Source of the DNA: Sinimarinibacterium flocculans
GTDB lineage: Bacteria > Pseudomonadota > Gammaproteobacteria > Nevskiales > Nevskiaceae
Reading direction: 5' to 3'
DNA: 64,000 bases
Assembly: GCF_003201205.1 (NCBI RefSeq)
Contig: NZ_QICN01000001.1
Span: forward strand, 310,001 to 374,000
The notes under the pieces are model-generated. The model was not told the DNA's origin, made no database searches, and saw only the letters and a list, made by a program, of their open reading frames with translations. Positions 50,880-59,836 of this stretch are shown piece after piece (position 1 is the first letter of the stretch; each line of letters begins with the position of its first letter). The translations under genes and the position numbers were made by a program.

Positions 50880-53800
50880 ACTTCTCCTCCTGGGCGATCC
50901 GGCAGCCGACGCCGTCGATCCTGCTGTTCTTCATGCTGACGGTGGCGGGGCTGATCGCCTTCGAGCGGCTCGGCATCCAGAGCATGCCGGACATGGAGTT
51001 TCCCTCCGTGTCGCTGGTTGCCAACGTGCCCGGTGCGGCGCCCGAGCAACTCGAAGCCGAGGTGGCGCGTCCGATCGAGGATGCGGTGTCGAGCATTGGC
51101 AGCGTGCGCCACGTGACGACGACGATCAACGACGGCGCTGTCAGCATGATGATCGAGTTCGCCTACGAGAAGCAGACGCAGGAGGCGGTGATCGACGTGC
51201 GCGACGCGGTCGCCCGCATCCGCTCGACGCTGCCGTCGGAGATGCAGGAGCCGGTGGTCTCGCGCGTCGAGATCGCCGGCCTGCCGATGGTGACCTATGC
51301 GGTGTCCTCGGATCGCATGGACGAGGCCGACCTGTCGTGGTTCGTCGACGACACCGTGAGTCGGGCCCTGTTGCAGGTTCGCGGCGTTGCCGAAGTGCGC
51401 CGGCAGGGCGGGGTGACACGCGAGGTGCGCGTGGAACTCGATCCGATCCGCCTGCAGGCGCAGCAGGTCACGCCGGGCCAGATCAGCAGCCAGTTGCGAC
51501 GCATGCAGCAGGAGGCGCCGGGCGGTCGTGGCGACCTGAGCGGGCTCGAGCAGACGGTCAGGACGCTCGGCACGGTGACCGACGCGTCGGCGCTGGCTCA
51601 GATGTCGCTGCCGCTGGCCGACGGACGCAGGCTGCGGCTTGCCGATGTCGCGGAGGTACGCGACACGCACGCGGAACGCCGCCAGCTGGCGTTGCTGGAC
51701 GGCGAGCAGGTCGTCGGCGTCGACATCATGCGCGCGCGCGGTCATGACGACGTCACCACCTCGAAGGGTGTCTACGCCGGCATCGAGGCGCTGCAGGATG
51801 CACATCCGCAGGTGCGTTTCGTCGAGGTGTCGAACACGGTCGATCACAGCAAGTCCGAATACCAGGCGGCGATGCGTGCGCTCTACGAGGGCTGCATTCT
51901 CGCGGTACTTGTGGTGTGGGCCTTCCTGCGCGACTGGCGCGCGACGCTGGTTTCCGCCGTGGCGCTGCCGCTGTCGATCATCCCGACCTTCATCGTCATC
52001 ATGGCGATGGGGTACTACCTGAACGTCCTGACCCTGCTGGCGCTCACGCTGGTCATCGGCATCCTCGTCGACGACGCGATCGTCGAGGTCGAGAACATCA
52101 TGCGCCATTTGGAGATGGGCAAGCCGCCGCTGAAGGCCGCGATGGAGGCGGCCGACGAGATCGGTCTCGCCGTCATCGCCACCTCGCTGACGCTGGTCGC
52201 GGTGTTCCTGCCGACCGCCTTCGCCGGCGGCATGACCGGCAGCCTCTTCCGCCAGTTCGGCTGGACGGCGGCGGCGGCCGTGCTGTTCTCGCTGCTCGTC
52301 GCGCGCCTGCTGACACCGATGATGGCGGCCTATCTGCTGAAGCCGCGCACGCAGGTGCACCACGACGGCCGGCTGATGCTGGGCTACCTCAAGGCGGCGC
52401 GCTGGTGCCTCGACCACCCGCGGACGACGGTCGTCGGCGCTGGCGCATTCTTTCTCGTGTCGCTGGTGATGATCGGCCAGTTGCCGATGGCCTTCATCGC
52501 CGGCACCGACTCGTCGAACGAGGTAGCGATCGTCGAGGCGCCACCCGGGAGCTCGCTGGAGCAGACTCGGGAGCTGGCCGAGCGCGCGCGCGTGCTACTG
52601 GCCGAGCTTCCCTTCGTGGAACTGGTGTACACGACGATCGGCGCCGGCGTGCAGACCGGGAACATCCGCGACAGCCTCGCAGCAGCGGAGGTGCGCACGG
52701 CTCAGCTGACTGCGCGCTTCACGGCTGAGGCGGGCCGGCGCCACACGATCGACGAACTGCGCGTGGCGATGCGCGAAGCGCTGGCGCCGCTGCCCGGCGC
52801 GCGGGTCAGCATCGGACGCGGTACGCCGGGCGAGAAGATGAACCTGATCCTCGCCGGCGATGACCCGCAGGTGCTGATGCGCACGGCACGCGCGGTCGAA
52901 ACCGAGTTGCGTACGCTGCGCGGTATCGGCGCGGTGACCTCGTCGGCGAGCCTGCAGCGACCCGAGATCGTCATCCGGCCCGACTTCGCGCGCGCCGCGG
53001 AGCTGGGCATCACCTCCGCCGCGATCGGCGAGGTGGTGCGTGTCGCCACGGTCGGCGACTACGACTTCAACCTGCCGCGCATGAACCTGCCGGGACGGCA
53101 ACTGTATGTGCGCGTGCAGCTCGATCCCGATGCACGCAGCGATCCGGCGATGATCGGTCAGCTGCGTGTGCGCAGCGACGCCGGCTATGCCGTGCCCCTG
53201 GCGAATATCGCCGGCATCAGCCTGGCGGGTGGTCCGGCACAGATCGATCGCTACGATCGCAGCCGCGTCGTCAAGCTGTCGGTGGATCTCGAAGGCCGAC
53301 CGATCGGTGACGTGCTCAAGGAAGCGCGAGCCTTGCCGACGCTGAAGGCATTGCCGTCCGGCGTGAGAGAGATCGAGTCCGGCGACGTCGAGTACATGAC
53401 CGAGATGGTCGACGGCTTCATGTTGGCCATGCTCGCCGGCATCTTCTGTGTCTACGCGGTCATGGTGCTGTTGTTCCATGACTTCGGTCAGCCGGTCACG
53501 GTGCTCGCAGCACTGCCGCTGGCGGCCACCGGTGCATTGGGTCTGCTATGGCTGTTCGGCCTGCCGCTGTCGATGTCGGCGCTGATCGGGCTGCTGATGC
53601 TGATCGGCATCGTCACCAAGAACTCCATCCTGCTGGTCGACTACGCGATCATGGCGCGGCGCGACCTGGGCATGAACCGCACCGATGCGCTGATCGATGC
53701 CTGTCACAAGCGGGCGCGGCCGATCGTGATGACCACGGTCGCGATGGGCGCGGGCATGATGCCGATCGCGCTGGTGCTCAGCGGCGACGATGCGTTCCGC

Positions 53801-53953
53801 CAGCCGATGGCACTGGTGGTGATCGGCGGACTGATCACGTCCACCGTGCTGAGCCTGCTGGTCGTGCCGGTCGTGTTCGAGATCGTGGACGAGTTCAAGG
53901 CCCGCGTGATGCCGCGCGGGCTCGGTGCGCAGGCAGTCGAAAGCACGGGCTGA
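50876..53953 (+). CDS. RND multidrug/hydrophobe efflux pump (AcrB/HAE1 family)
   Basis: A 1025-residue pump starting MNFSSWAIRQPTPSILLFFM with the RND layout: TM1, periplasmic loop, TM2-6 with LVIGILVDDAIVEVENIMRH (proton-relay Asp pair), second loop and TM8-12 with LLMLIGIVTKNSILLVDYAI. It exports toxic hydrophobic compounds from periplasm to outside. No outer-membrane factor gene is adjacent, so it must use one encoded elsewhere. Confidence 0.95.
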   Translation: MNFSSWAIRQPTPSILLFFMLTVAGLIAFERLGIQSMPDMEFPSVSLVANVPGAAPEQLEAEVARPIEDAVSSIGSVRHVTTTINDGAVSMMIEFAYEKQTQEAVIDVRDAVARIRSTLPSEMQEPVVSRVEIAGLPMVTYAVSSDRMDEADLSWFVDDTVSRALLQVRGVAEVRRQGGVTREVRVELDPIRLQAQQVTPGQISSQLRRMQQEAPGGRGDLSGLEQTVRTLGTVTDASALAQMSLPLADGRRLRLADVAEVRDTHAERRQLALLDGEQVVGVDIMRARGHDDVTTSKGVYAGIEALQDAHPQVRFVEVSNTVDHSKSEYQAAMRALYEGCILAVLVVWAFLRDWRATLVSAVALPLSIIPTFIVIMAMGYYLNVLTLLALTLVIGILVDDAIVEVENIMRHLEMGKPPLKAAMEAADEIGLAVIATSLTLVAVFLPTAFAGGMTGSLFRQFGWTAAAAVLFSLLVARLLTPMMAAYLLKPRTQVHHDGRLMLGYLKAARWCLDHPRTTVVGAGAFFLVSLVMIGQLPMAFIAGTDSSNEVAIVEAPPGSSLEQTRELAERARVLLAELPFVELVYTTIGAGVQTGNIRDSLAAAEVRTAQLTARFTAEAGRRHTIDELRVAMREALAPLPGARVSIGRGTPGEKMNLILAGDDPQVLMRTARAVETELRTLRGIGAVTSSASLQRPEIVIRPDFARAAELGITSAAIGEVVRVATVGDYDFNLPRMNLPGRQLYVRVQLDPDARSDPAMIGQLRVRSDAGYAVPLANIAGISLAGGPAQIDRYDRSRVVKLSVDLEGRPIGDVLKEARALPTLKALPSGVREIESGDVEYMTEMVDGFMLAMLAGIFCVYAVMVLLFHDFGQPVTVLAALPLAATGALGLLWLFGLPLSMSALIGLLMLIGIVTKNSILLVDYAIMARRDLGMNRTDALIDACHKRARPIVMTTVAMGAGMMPIALVLSGDDAFRQPMALVVIGGLITSTVLSLLVVPVVFEIVDEFKARVMPRGLGAQAVESTG

Positions 53954-53955
53954 GG

Positions 53956-54984
53956 TCAGGCGGCTTTGGTGCGCGCCTGCTCGCGTTGTGCGTGCCAGTC
54001 GATCGCATCGCGCACCGTTTCGGCAATCGGGCGCGGGTTCCAGCCCAGTTCGCGCCGCGCCTTGCCGTTGTCCATTTCGCGGAAGGCGTCGGACAGAAAC
54101 ACGGCGTCGGTGCGGACCAGATAGTCCTTGCGGCCGATCAGCCTGAAGATGCGTTCCGCGACCCAGGCGACTGCGTAGCCGACCCGAAGCGGAATGACCT
54201 TGGGCGGCGCGTTGCCACGCAACGCGGCGGCCATGCCATAGAAGTCGCGGTTGCGGATGAACTCGTTGGCGATGATGTAGCGCTCGCCGCTGCGTCCGCG
54301 CGCCTCCGCGAGCAGGGCCGCTTCCGCCACGTCACGGATGTCGACGGTCGGTGCCCCGGCGTCGAGGCAGGCCTTGATGCGTCCGTTGGCCGTGTCCCAC
54401 AGCGCGCCGCCGTGCGGCGTCGGCTGGTAGTCCTCGGGGCCGTAGGTGTTGGCCACGCACAGCGCGGTGCCGGACAGCTGCTTCTCGCGACAGTAGACGA
54501 GGAAGCGGTTTTCGGCCTCGACGCGCGCGCGGATGTACGGCGAGGCCCGATCCATCCAGTTGAACGGGATGTCCTCGGTCACCGGTCCGTCCGGATTGAA
54601 GCCGAGCGTGCCCATCGAGCTGGTGAAGATGAAGCGCTTCACGCCGCAGGCCAGCGCCGCGTCCATGCTGTTGACCACGCCGTCGACGTTGTTGCGCCAG
54701 ATCGGCGTCGGGTCGCTGAGCCAGAAGCGCGGATCGACGACGCTATGGAACACCGTATGGCAGCCGTCCATCGCCGTGCGCAGCGACGCCGGATCGAGCA
54801 CGTCGCCGTAGTGGATCTCGACCGGCAGTCCGTCCAGTGCCTCGGTGCGGCTGGTCCTGCGCAGCAGCACCCGCACGGTGCGTCCGCTCTGCACGAGCAG
54901 GCGCGTGATGTGGCTGCCGACGAAGCCGCTGGCGCCGGTCACGAGGACGGGTCGATGGTGATCGATGCTGTGCTGGGTCGTCAT
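53956..54984 (-). CDS. Extended SDR / 3-beta-HSD-like NAD-dependent epimerase-dehydratase
   Basis: A 342-residue extended SDR: TGASGFVG (residues 16-23), TSSMGT, and SPYIRARVEAE where the expected YxxxK reads Y150-I-R-A-R154, i.e. Lys is replaced by Arg. ANTYGPEDYQ and later RRELGWNPRPIAETV fit the 3-beta-HSD/dihydroflavonol-reductase group. With Arg instead of Lys the enzyme may be impaired or work differently. It is convergent with the RND pump and its start is next to the REP-like copy B. Confidence 0.85.
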   Translation of the reverse strand: MTTQHSIDHHRPVLVTGASGFVGSHITRLLVQSGRTVRVLLRRTSRTEALDGLPVEIHYGDVLDPASLRTAMDGCHTVFHSVVDPRFWLSDPTPIWRNNVDGVVNSMDAALACGVKRFIFTSSMGTLGFNPDGPVTEDIPFNWMDRASPYIRARVEAENRFLVYCREKQLSGTALCVANTYGPEDYQPTPHGGALWDTANGRIKACLDAGAPTVDIRDVAEAALLAEARGRSGERYIIANEFIRNRDFYGMAAALRGNAPPKVIPLRVGYAVAWVAERIFRLIGRKDYLVRTDAVFLSDAFREMDNGKARRELGWNPRPIAETVRDAIDWHAQREQARTKAA

Positions 54985-55007
54985 GCCTCACGCGCCTTGT
55001 TGTTCTT

Positions 55008-55156
55008 CTCCCCTCTCCCGCTTGCGGGAGAGGGGCGGGGGAGAGGGCCCGCGAAGCGGGTTCTTGCTGCCTGCGCAACTGAGCAACGGCGTAACGGCGC
55101 TGCGCGCCGCCCTCTCCCACCCTTCGGGCACCCTCTCCCGCAAGCGGGCGAGGGCA
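55008..55156. repeat. REP-like two-palindrome element, copy B
   Basis: Left palindrome CCCCTCTCCCGC-TT-GCGGGAGAGGGG, 12-base arms at 55010-55035, right imperfect palindrome CCCTCTCCCGC-AA-GCGGGCGAGGG at 55131-55154. The middle has CGCTGCGCGCCGCCC as in copy A. It fills most of the gap between two minus-strand genes. Confidence 0.9.
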
Positions 55157-55176
55157 GCAGAATGCTCATTGGGTTC

Positions 55177-56775
55177 CTAAACGGTGCGCCGCAGCGCGAG
55201 CACGCTGCCCTCGGCATCACCGGACAGATACAGCGTACCGTCGGCACCCGCGGCGAGGCCGGCGAATGGCCCCATCGGACCAGACAGAGTGCCGATCGCG
55301 CCCAGTGCCTTGGGCACGACGCCGGCCGGTGCGCCGACCGGCAGGTTCGTGGCGAGTACGTCGCGTGCGCCGCTGCCGAGATTGAGACAGACCAGTTCCT
55401 TGCGGCCCGCATCGACCACGTGCAGCACGCCGGCGTGCACCAGCAGGCCCTGCGGCTGCTGCAGGCCATCGATGACGGTTTCGGCCTTGCCGCGCGCGAG
55501 CTTGACGACGCGGCCGCCTGCGGACTCGCTGACGTAGACCGTGCCATCGCTGTCGACCGCGACGCCGGACGGCTGGTGCAGGCCGCTGGTCAGCGTGTCC
55601 GCCGTGCCGTTGGCGAAGGACAACACGCGACCGCCGCCGAGTTCGGCGAACACCACCGCACCACCGGGTGCGACGGCAACGCCGTAGAGCTGGTCCAAGC
55701 CGCTGGCCAGCACTTCGCTGGACGGTGCGTCCGGCCGGTAGCGCGCCACATCGCCGTTAGCGGTGGTGACGACGAACGCTCCAGGCCCGCTGTGGGCGAC
55801 ACCGCGCGAATAGCCGGGATAGCCGGGGGCGAACAGGTGGCCGAGCGATGCGCGCGTCCCATCGGGGCGCAGCCGCCAGGAGAACGCACCGTCGGCGACG
55901 TAGAGAGAACCATCGTCGTCGACGGCGAGGCCCAGCGGCCAGTTGAAGCCGTCCGGCACCAGCTCTCGCGTCGTGCCGTCCTTGAGCACTTCGACGATAT
56001 AGCCGGAGATGTTGGAGACGAACAGGCGCTCGCCGACAAAGCTGCAGTTGTCCAGGCCGGGCGTGAGCTGCGCGAGCAGCGTGCGTTCGCCGGTCTGCGG
56101 ATCGATGCGCAGCACCTGGCCGCTGGCCACCTGCGTGGACACGATGAAGCCCTGCGCGTCGAACTTCACCGAGTCCGGCACGCCCAGATCGCCCGCGACT
56201 TTCTCCGGCGCACCGCCAGCGAGGTCGACGCGCCAGATCTCGTTGGTGCCCATGACCGGGAAGTACAGCTTGCCGTCCGGCCCGACCGAGAAGGCGTTGG
56301 GCATCGGCACGTCGCTGGCGATGATGCGCGCGCGGCCGTCGTTGCGGTCCAGTTCCATGATGCGGCCGCCGGGGCGGCACTCGCCGACGATCAGGCGACC
56401 CTGATGGAAGGTGATCGGGTTGGCGACCGGGATGTCGCCATTGATGACGCGATAGCGGCCGTCGCGCCTGAGCATGCCGATGCGGCCTTCGGTGATCTCG
56501 GTGGCGTAGAGGTTGCCGTCGTCGTCGAAGGCGATGTCGTCGGGTGCGACGATGTCGCCGCCCGTCGGGCTGATGACCTCGATCGCGCCGCTGTCGACGT
56601 CGATTGCGCTGACCTGGCTGCCCGAGACCTGCGCCACGTAGAGGCGGCCATCGGCGCCGGTGCGCAGGCCGTTGGCGCCGAACAGGCGACTGGGAGGCGT
56701 CAGGCGCTCCAGCCGCCAGCCTTCGGCGGTCCGGGCGGACGCGGCGGCGGCGAAACGGCCGGTGTGCTGCGACAT
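55177..56775 (-). CDS. Beta-propeller protein (SMP-30/NHL-like)
   Basis: A 532-residue protein made of repeated blades, with DGRLYVAQVSG, DGNLYATEITEG, DGKLYFPVMG, DGSLYVADGAF, DGTVYVSESAGG and DGTLYLSGDAEG at regular intervals. No signal peptide is visible, so it is probably cytosolic. Length suggests two propellers or one large one. SMP-30/gluconolactonase-like proteins open lactones; the exact activity here is not known. It is 49 bases upstream of the CoA-transferase stop on the same strand. Confidence 0.8.
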   Translation of the reverse strand: MSQHTGRFAAAASARTAEGWRLERLTPPSRLFGANGLRTGADGRLYVAQVSGSQVSAIDVDSGAIEVISPTGGDIVAPDDIAFDDDGNLYATEITEGRIGMLRRDGRYRVINGDIPVANPITFHQGRLIVGECRPGGRIMELDRNDGRARIIASDVPMPNAFSVGPDGKLYFPVMGTNEIWRVDLAGGAPEKVAGDLGVPDSVKFDAQGFIVSTQVASGQVLRIDPQTGERTLLAQLTPGLDNCSFVGERLFVSNISGYIVEVLKDGTTRELVPDGFNWPLGLAVDDDGSLYVADGAFSWRLRPDGTRASLGHLFAPGYPGYSRGVAHSGPGAFVVTTANGDVARYRPDAPSSEVLASGLDQLYGVAVAPGGAVVFAELGGGRVLSFANGTADTLTSGLHQPSGVAVDSDGTVYVSESAGGRVVKLARGKAETVIDGLQQPQGLLVHAGVLHVVDAGRKELVCLNLGSGARDVLATNLPVGAPAGVVPKALGAIGTLSGPMGPFAGLAAGADGTLYLSGDAEGSVLALRRTV

Positions 56776-56824
56776 TCGGATGTTCTCCTCGCGATGTGCG
56801 GGTGCGGCCCTTCGGGTCGCTGTC

Positions 56825-58066
56825 TCAGATCACTTTCAGGTTCTGCAGCTCGGTGATCCTGGCGTCGTCATAGCCCAGTTCCGCCAGCACCTCGCGCGTG
56901 TGCTCGCCGAGCATCGGCGGTGCGCTGCGGATCGTCGCGGGGCTCTTCGACATCTGCGCCAGGGGGCTGGCGATCAGATCCACGTAGCCGGCCGCGGCAT
57001 AGGCATGCGGGGTGCGCGCCCGCAGCTTCCGGTGCTGGACCTGCGGCTCCTTCCAGACGTCGGGCAGGGTGTTGTAGCGGGCCGAAGGAATGCCGGCCTC
57101 GTCCAGCCTGGCGATCATCTCGGCGACCGGGAACTGCCGGCTCCAGGTGTTGATGATGTCCATCAGCTCGGCGCGATGCGTCTTGCCGCGCTTGAAGTTG
57201 GTGTTGAAGCGCGGATCGTCGTTGAGTTCGGGCTGGTTCATCAGGACCGTGAGGCGACGGTAGTGTTCGTCGGTGCCGGCGGTCAGATAGACGATGCCGT
57301 CCTTGCAGTGGATCAGGTCGGCCGGGCCGCCGCCGTTGCCGCCGTTGCCCAGGCGCGGCGGCGCCTCGCCGCTGATCAGGTAGTCCTGCATGATGTGGCT
57401 GACCATCGCCACCGAGCTGTCGAGCAGCGCGATGTCGATGTACTGGCCTTCGCCGGTCCGGTGGCGGTACATCAGCGCGCCCATGATCGCCAGCGCGGTG
57501 TTGTGGCCGGTCATGTAGTCGACCAGGCTGGGCCCGGTCTTCAGCGGTCCGGCGCCGGGCTGGCCGTCGGGAATGCCGGTCACCGCCATCATGCCGCCGG
57601 TGGCCTGGAACAGGCCGTCGTAGCCGGGCAGGGCGGCCATCGGCCCGGTCTGGCCGAAGCCGGTGACCGAGCAGTAGATCAGCCGCGGATTGATGGTGCT
57701 GAGGCTGTCGTAGTCCAGGCCGAAGCGCTTCAGGTCGCCGACCTTGTAGTTCTCGATCAGCACGTCGGCGGTGGCGACCAGCTTGCGCAGGATCTCCTGT
57801 CCCTCCGGCTTGGCATGGTTCAGCGTGATCGAGCGCTTGTTGCGGTTGGAGACGGTGAAGAAACTGGAATGGCGGGTCTCGATGCCGTCCTTGCCGGGCA
57901 CCGAGGAGAAGCCGTAGCCGCGGCCGTCGTCGCCGATGCCGGGACGCTCGATCTTGATCACATCGGCACCGAGGTCGCCGAGGATCTGGGCGCCCACCGG
58001 CGCCGCGAAGACGCGGCTCATGTCGATGACGCGGATACCCGACAGGGCGCTGCTGTTGCTGGTCAT
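56825..58066 (-). CDS. CaiB/BaiF-type CoA transferase (family III)
   Basis: A 413-residue class III CoA transferase: VIDMSRVFAAPVGAQILGDL with GADVIKIERPG, SNRNKRSITLN, RLIYCSVTGFGQTGP and GEGQYIDIALLDS. It moves CoA between acids using an enzyme-Asp thioester. The start MTSNSSAL at 58066 is used; the frame continues upstream through REP copy C and is not coding. It probably activates a carboxylic intermediate in the pathway of the following genes. Confidence 0.92.
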   Translation of the reverse strand: MTSNSSALSGIRVIDMSRVFAAPVGAQILGDLGADVIKIERPGIGDDGRGYGFSSVPGKDGIETRHSSFFTVSNRNKRSITLNHAKPEGQEILRKLVATADVLIENYKVGDLKRFGLDYDSLSTINPRLIYCSVTGFGQTGPMAALPGYDGLFQATGGMMAVTGIPDGQPGAGPLKTGPSLVDYMTGHNTALAIMGALMYRHRTGEGQYIDIALLDSSVAMVSHIMQDYLISGEAPPRLGNGGNGGGPADLIHCKDGIVYLTAGTDEHYRRLTVLMNQPELNDDPRFNTNFKRGKTHRAELMDIINTWSRQFPVAEMIARLDEAGIPSARYNTLPDVWKEPQVQHRKLRARTPHAYAAAGYVDLIASPLAQMSKSPATIRSAPPMLGEHTREVLAELGYDDARITELQNLKVI

Positions 58067-58088
58067 GCTCGTGCTCGAACTGTCGTCT

Positions 58089-58210
58089 CCTTCTCCCCGC
58101 TCGCGGGGAGAAGGTGCCCGAAGGGCGGATGAGGGGCAGCTTGGTCGCAATGCTCGTGCGCCTTCGGCGCGCCCCTCACCCCGGCCCTCTCCCCGCCAGC
58201 GGGGAGAGGG
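58089..58210. repeat. REP-like two-palindrome element, copy C
   Basis: Left palindrome CCTTCTCCCCGC-TC-GCGGGGAGAAGG (58089-58114) and right palindrome CCCTCTCCCCGC-CA-GCGGGGAGAGGG (58185-58210), both 12-base arms. It lies in the 361-base gap before the SDR gene; the remaining 217 bases hold a short GC-rich hairpin near 58243-58259 and presumably the SDR promoter, of which no clear box is seen. Confidence 0.9.
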
Positions 58211-58427
58211 AGCTGCTCTTACCAGCCTGCATTTATAGCGCCGCCGCCGCACGTTGCGGCGCGCGACGGCGGCCTTGTCACGCAGGGACAACGCTCATCT
58301 CACGGGCGATCAATACGCCGGCTGCCATCCTGTTCTAGATTGCCGCTACCGTCGCAGCGAGAATCGGCCGGAAGCGTCGTGCCCGCTCGGTGTCGCGGTT
58401 CATCCAGACAAGCTACGGACGGGTCAG

Positions 58428-59201
58428 ATGCAGGTAGCCATCGTTACAGGCGCGAGCAGCGGGATCGGATTCGGCACGGCCGTCAAGCTGGCGCAGATGG
58501 GCATGGCCGTCGTCGGCGTCGGCCGCGACGAGAACAAGCTGGCCGGTCTCGCCTCCGCCATCGGCAAGCCGGACCAGATCGCCACGCTGGCCGTGGACCT
58601 GACCACCGACGCCGCGCCCGAACAGGTCGCGGCGCTGGCGATGTCGCGCTGGGGGCGAATCGACTTTCTCGTCAACAACGCCGGCGTCGGCAGCCCCAAG
58701 CCCTTGCACGAGACCGACGACGAAACGCTCGACTACTTCCTCGGCCTGATGCTGCGCGCGCCGTTCCGCATGGCGCGCGAGGCCATCGGCCACATGAAGC
58801 CGGGCTCGGCGATCATCAACGTCACTTCCACCTTCGCCGTGGTCGGCGGCATGCGTGGCGGCGCCTACTCGGCGGCGAAGGCAGGCATGACCGGCCTGAC
58901 CCAGCACATCGCCTGCCAGTACGGCGCGCAGGGCATCCGCTGCAACGCCGTCGCGCCGGGTGTGACGGTGACGCCGATGACCGAGGGACGCCTGCAGGAC
59001 GAGCGCTTCAAGCGCATCAACGTCGAGATGACGCCACACACGCGCCTGGGCGAGGTCGAGGACATCGCCAGCACCATCGCCTTCCTGTGCACGCCGGGGG
59101 CGAGCTTCATCAACGGCCAGACCATCGTCGTCGATGGTGGCTGGAGTTCGACCAAGTACCTGTCCGACTTTGCGCTGACCTCGGAGTGGAAAGCCCGATG
59201 A
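58428..59201 (+). CDS. SDR oxidoreductase
   Basis: A 257-residue classical [13 protein letters not shown] cofactor loop, [14 protein letters not shown] Ser region, YSAAK catalytic pair and [12 protein letters not shown]. It probably oxidises or reduces a ring hydroxyl. The ATG at 58428 is used because the upstream frame runs through repeat copy C. It overlaps the next start (ATGA) and heads a rightward operon of five or six genes. Confidence 0.92.
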   Translation: MQVAIVTGASSGIGFGTAVKLAQMGMAVVGVGRDENKLAGLASAIGKPDQIATLAVDLTTDAAPEQVAALAMSRWGRIDFLVNNAGVGSPKPLHETDDETLDYFLGLMLRAPFRMAREAIGHMKPGSAIINVTSTFAVVGGMRGGAYSAAKAGMTGLTQHIACQYGAQGIRCNAVAPGVTVTPMTEGRLQDERFKRINVEMTPHTRLGEVEDIASTIAFLCTPGASFINGQTIVVDGGWSSTKYLSDFALTSEWKAR

Positions 59202-59836
59202 ACGATGCAAGGAGTGGGTACCCCAAGCCCCGCGTCGAGCCAAAGCTGCCTGCCGATTGGGGCGAGGCCGAACACGACGCGATGAGCGCGATGCCCGGTG
59301 CGCGCGACTTCGTACTTGCGAACTGGCAGAAGGACCCGCGCGGCGTCAACGGCCTCGGCGTCATGCTGCAGCATCCGCTCGCGACCAGGGCCTTCCTGAC
59401 GTTCAACAATCATGTCGCCGTCACCAGCACGATCGGCAAGCGCGAGCGCGAGTTGCTGATCCTGCGGATGAGCTGGCTGCGCGGTTCGGAGTACGAGTTC
59501 CTGCAGCATGTCGTGCTCGGCAAGCGTTTCGGCCTGAGCGATGCCGACATCGAGCGCCTGCAGCGTGGCCCCGAGGCACCGGGCTGGAGCCCGCTCGACG
59601 CCGACCTGCTGCGCGCGGTGGACGAGCTGCAGGCCGACGCGCGCATTGGCGATGCGACCTGGGAACGGCTGTCGCAGCACCTCACGCTCGAACAGCGTAT
59701 CGACCTGATCTACACCGTCGGCTGCTACGAGATCGCCGGCATGCTGTTCAAGACGCTCGGCGCGCAACTCGACGCCGGTGTCGAGCCGCTGCCGGACGAA
59801 GTGCGTCGTCGCATGCATGCAAGGAGAACCGACTGA
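59198..59836 (+). CDS. Carboxymuconolactone decarboxylase-family (AhpD-like) protein, 212 aa
   Basis: A 212-residue protein with a CMD domain at about residues 50-130: [20 protein letters not shown] and [18 protein letters not shown]. The Cys pair of AhpD is not seen (EYEFLQH instead of CxxC), so a disulfide role is unlikely; a decarboxylase or hydrolase-like role is possible but unknown. Overlaps its neighbours on both sides (ATGA), so it is firmly in the operon. Confidence 0.85.
   Translation: MNDARSGYPKPRVEPKLPADWGEAEHDAMSAMPGARDFVLANWQKDPRGVNGLGVMLQHPLATRAFLTFNNHVAVTSTIGKRERELLILRMSWLRGSEYEFLQHVVLGKRFGLSDADIERLQRGPEAPGWSPLDADLLRAVDELQADARIGDATWERLSQHLTLEQRIDLIYTVGCYEIAGMLFKTLGAQLDAGVEPLPDEVRRRMHARRTD

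Noticed and set aside
53954-56856. + strand continuation of a long frame after the RND stop
   Set aside because: It is a shadow over minus-strand SDR, repeat copy B and beta-propeller genes; no family signal.
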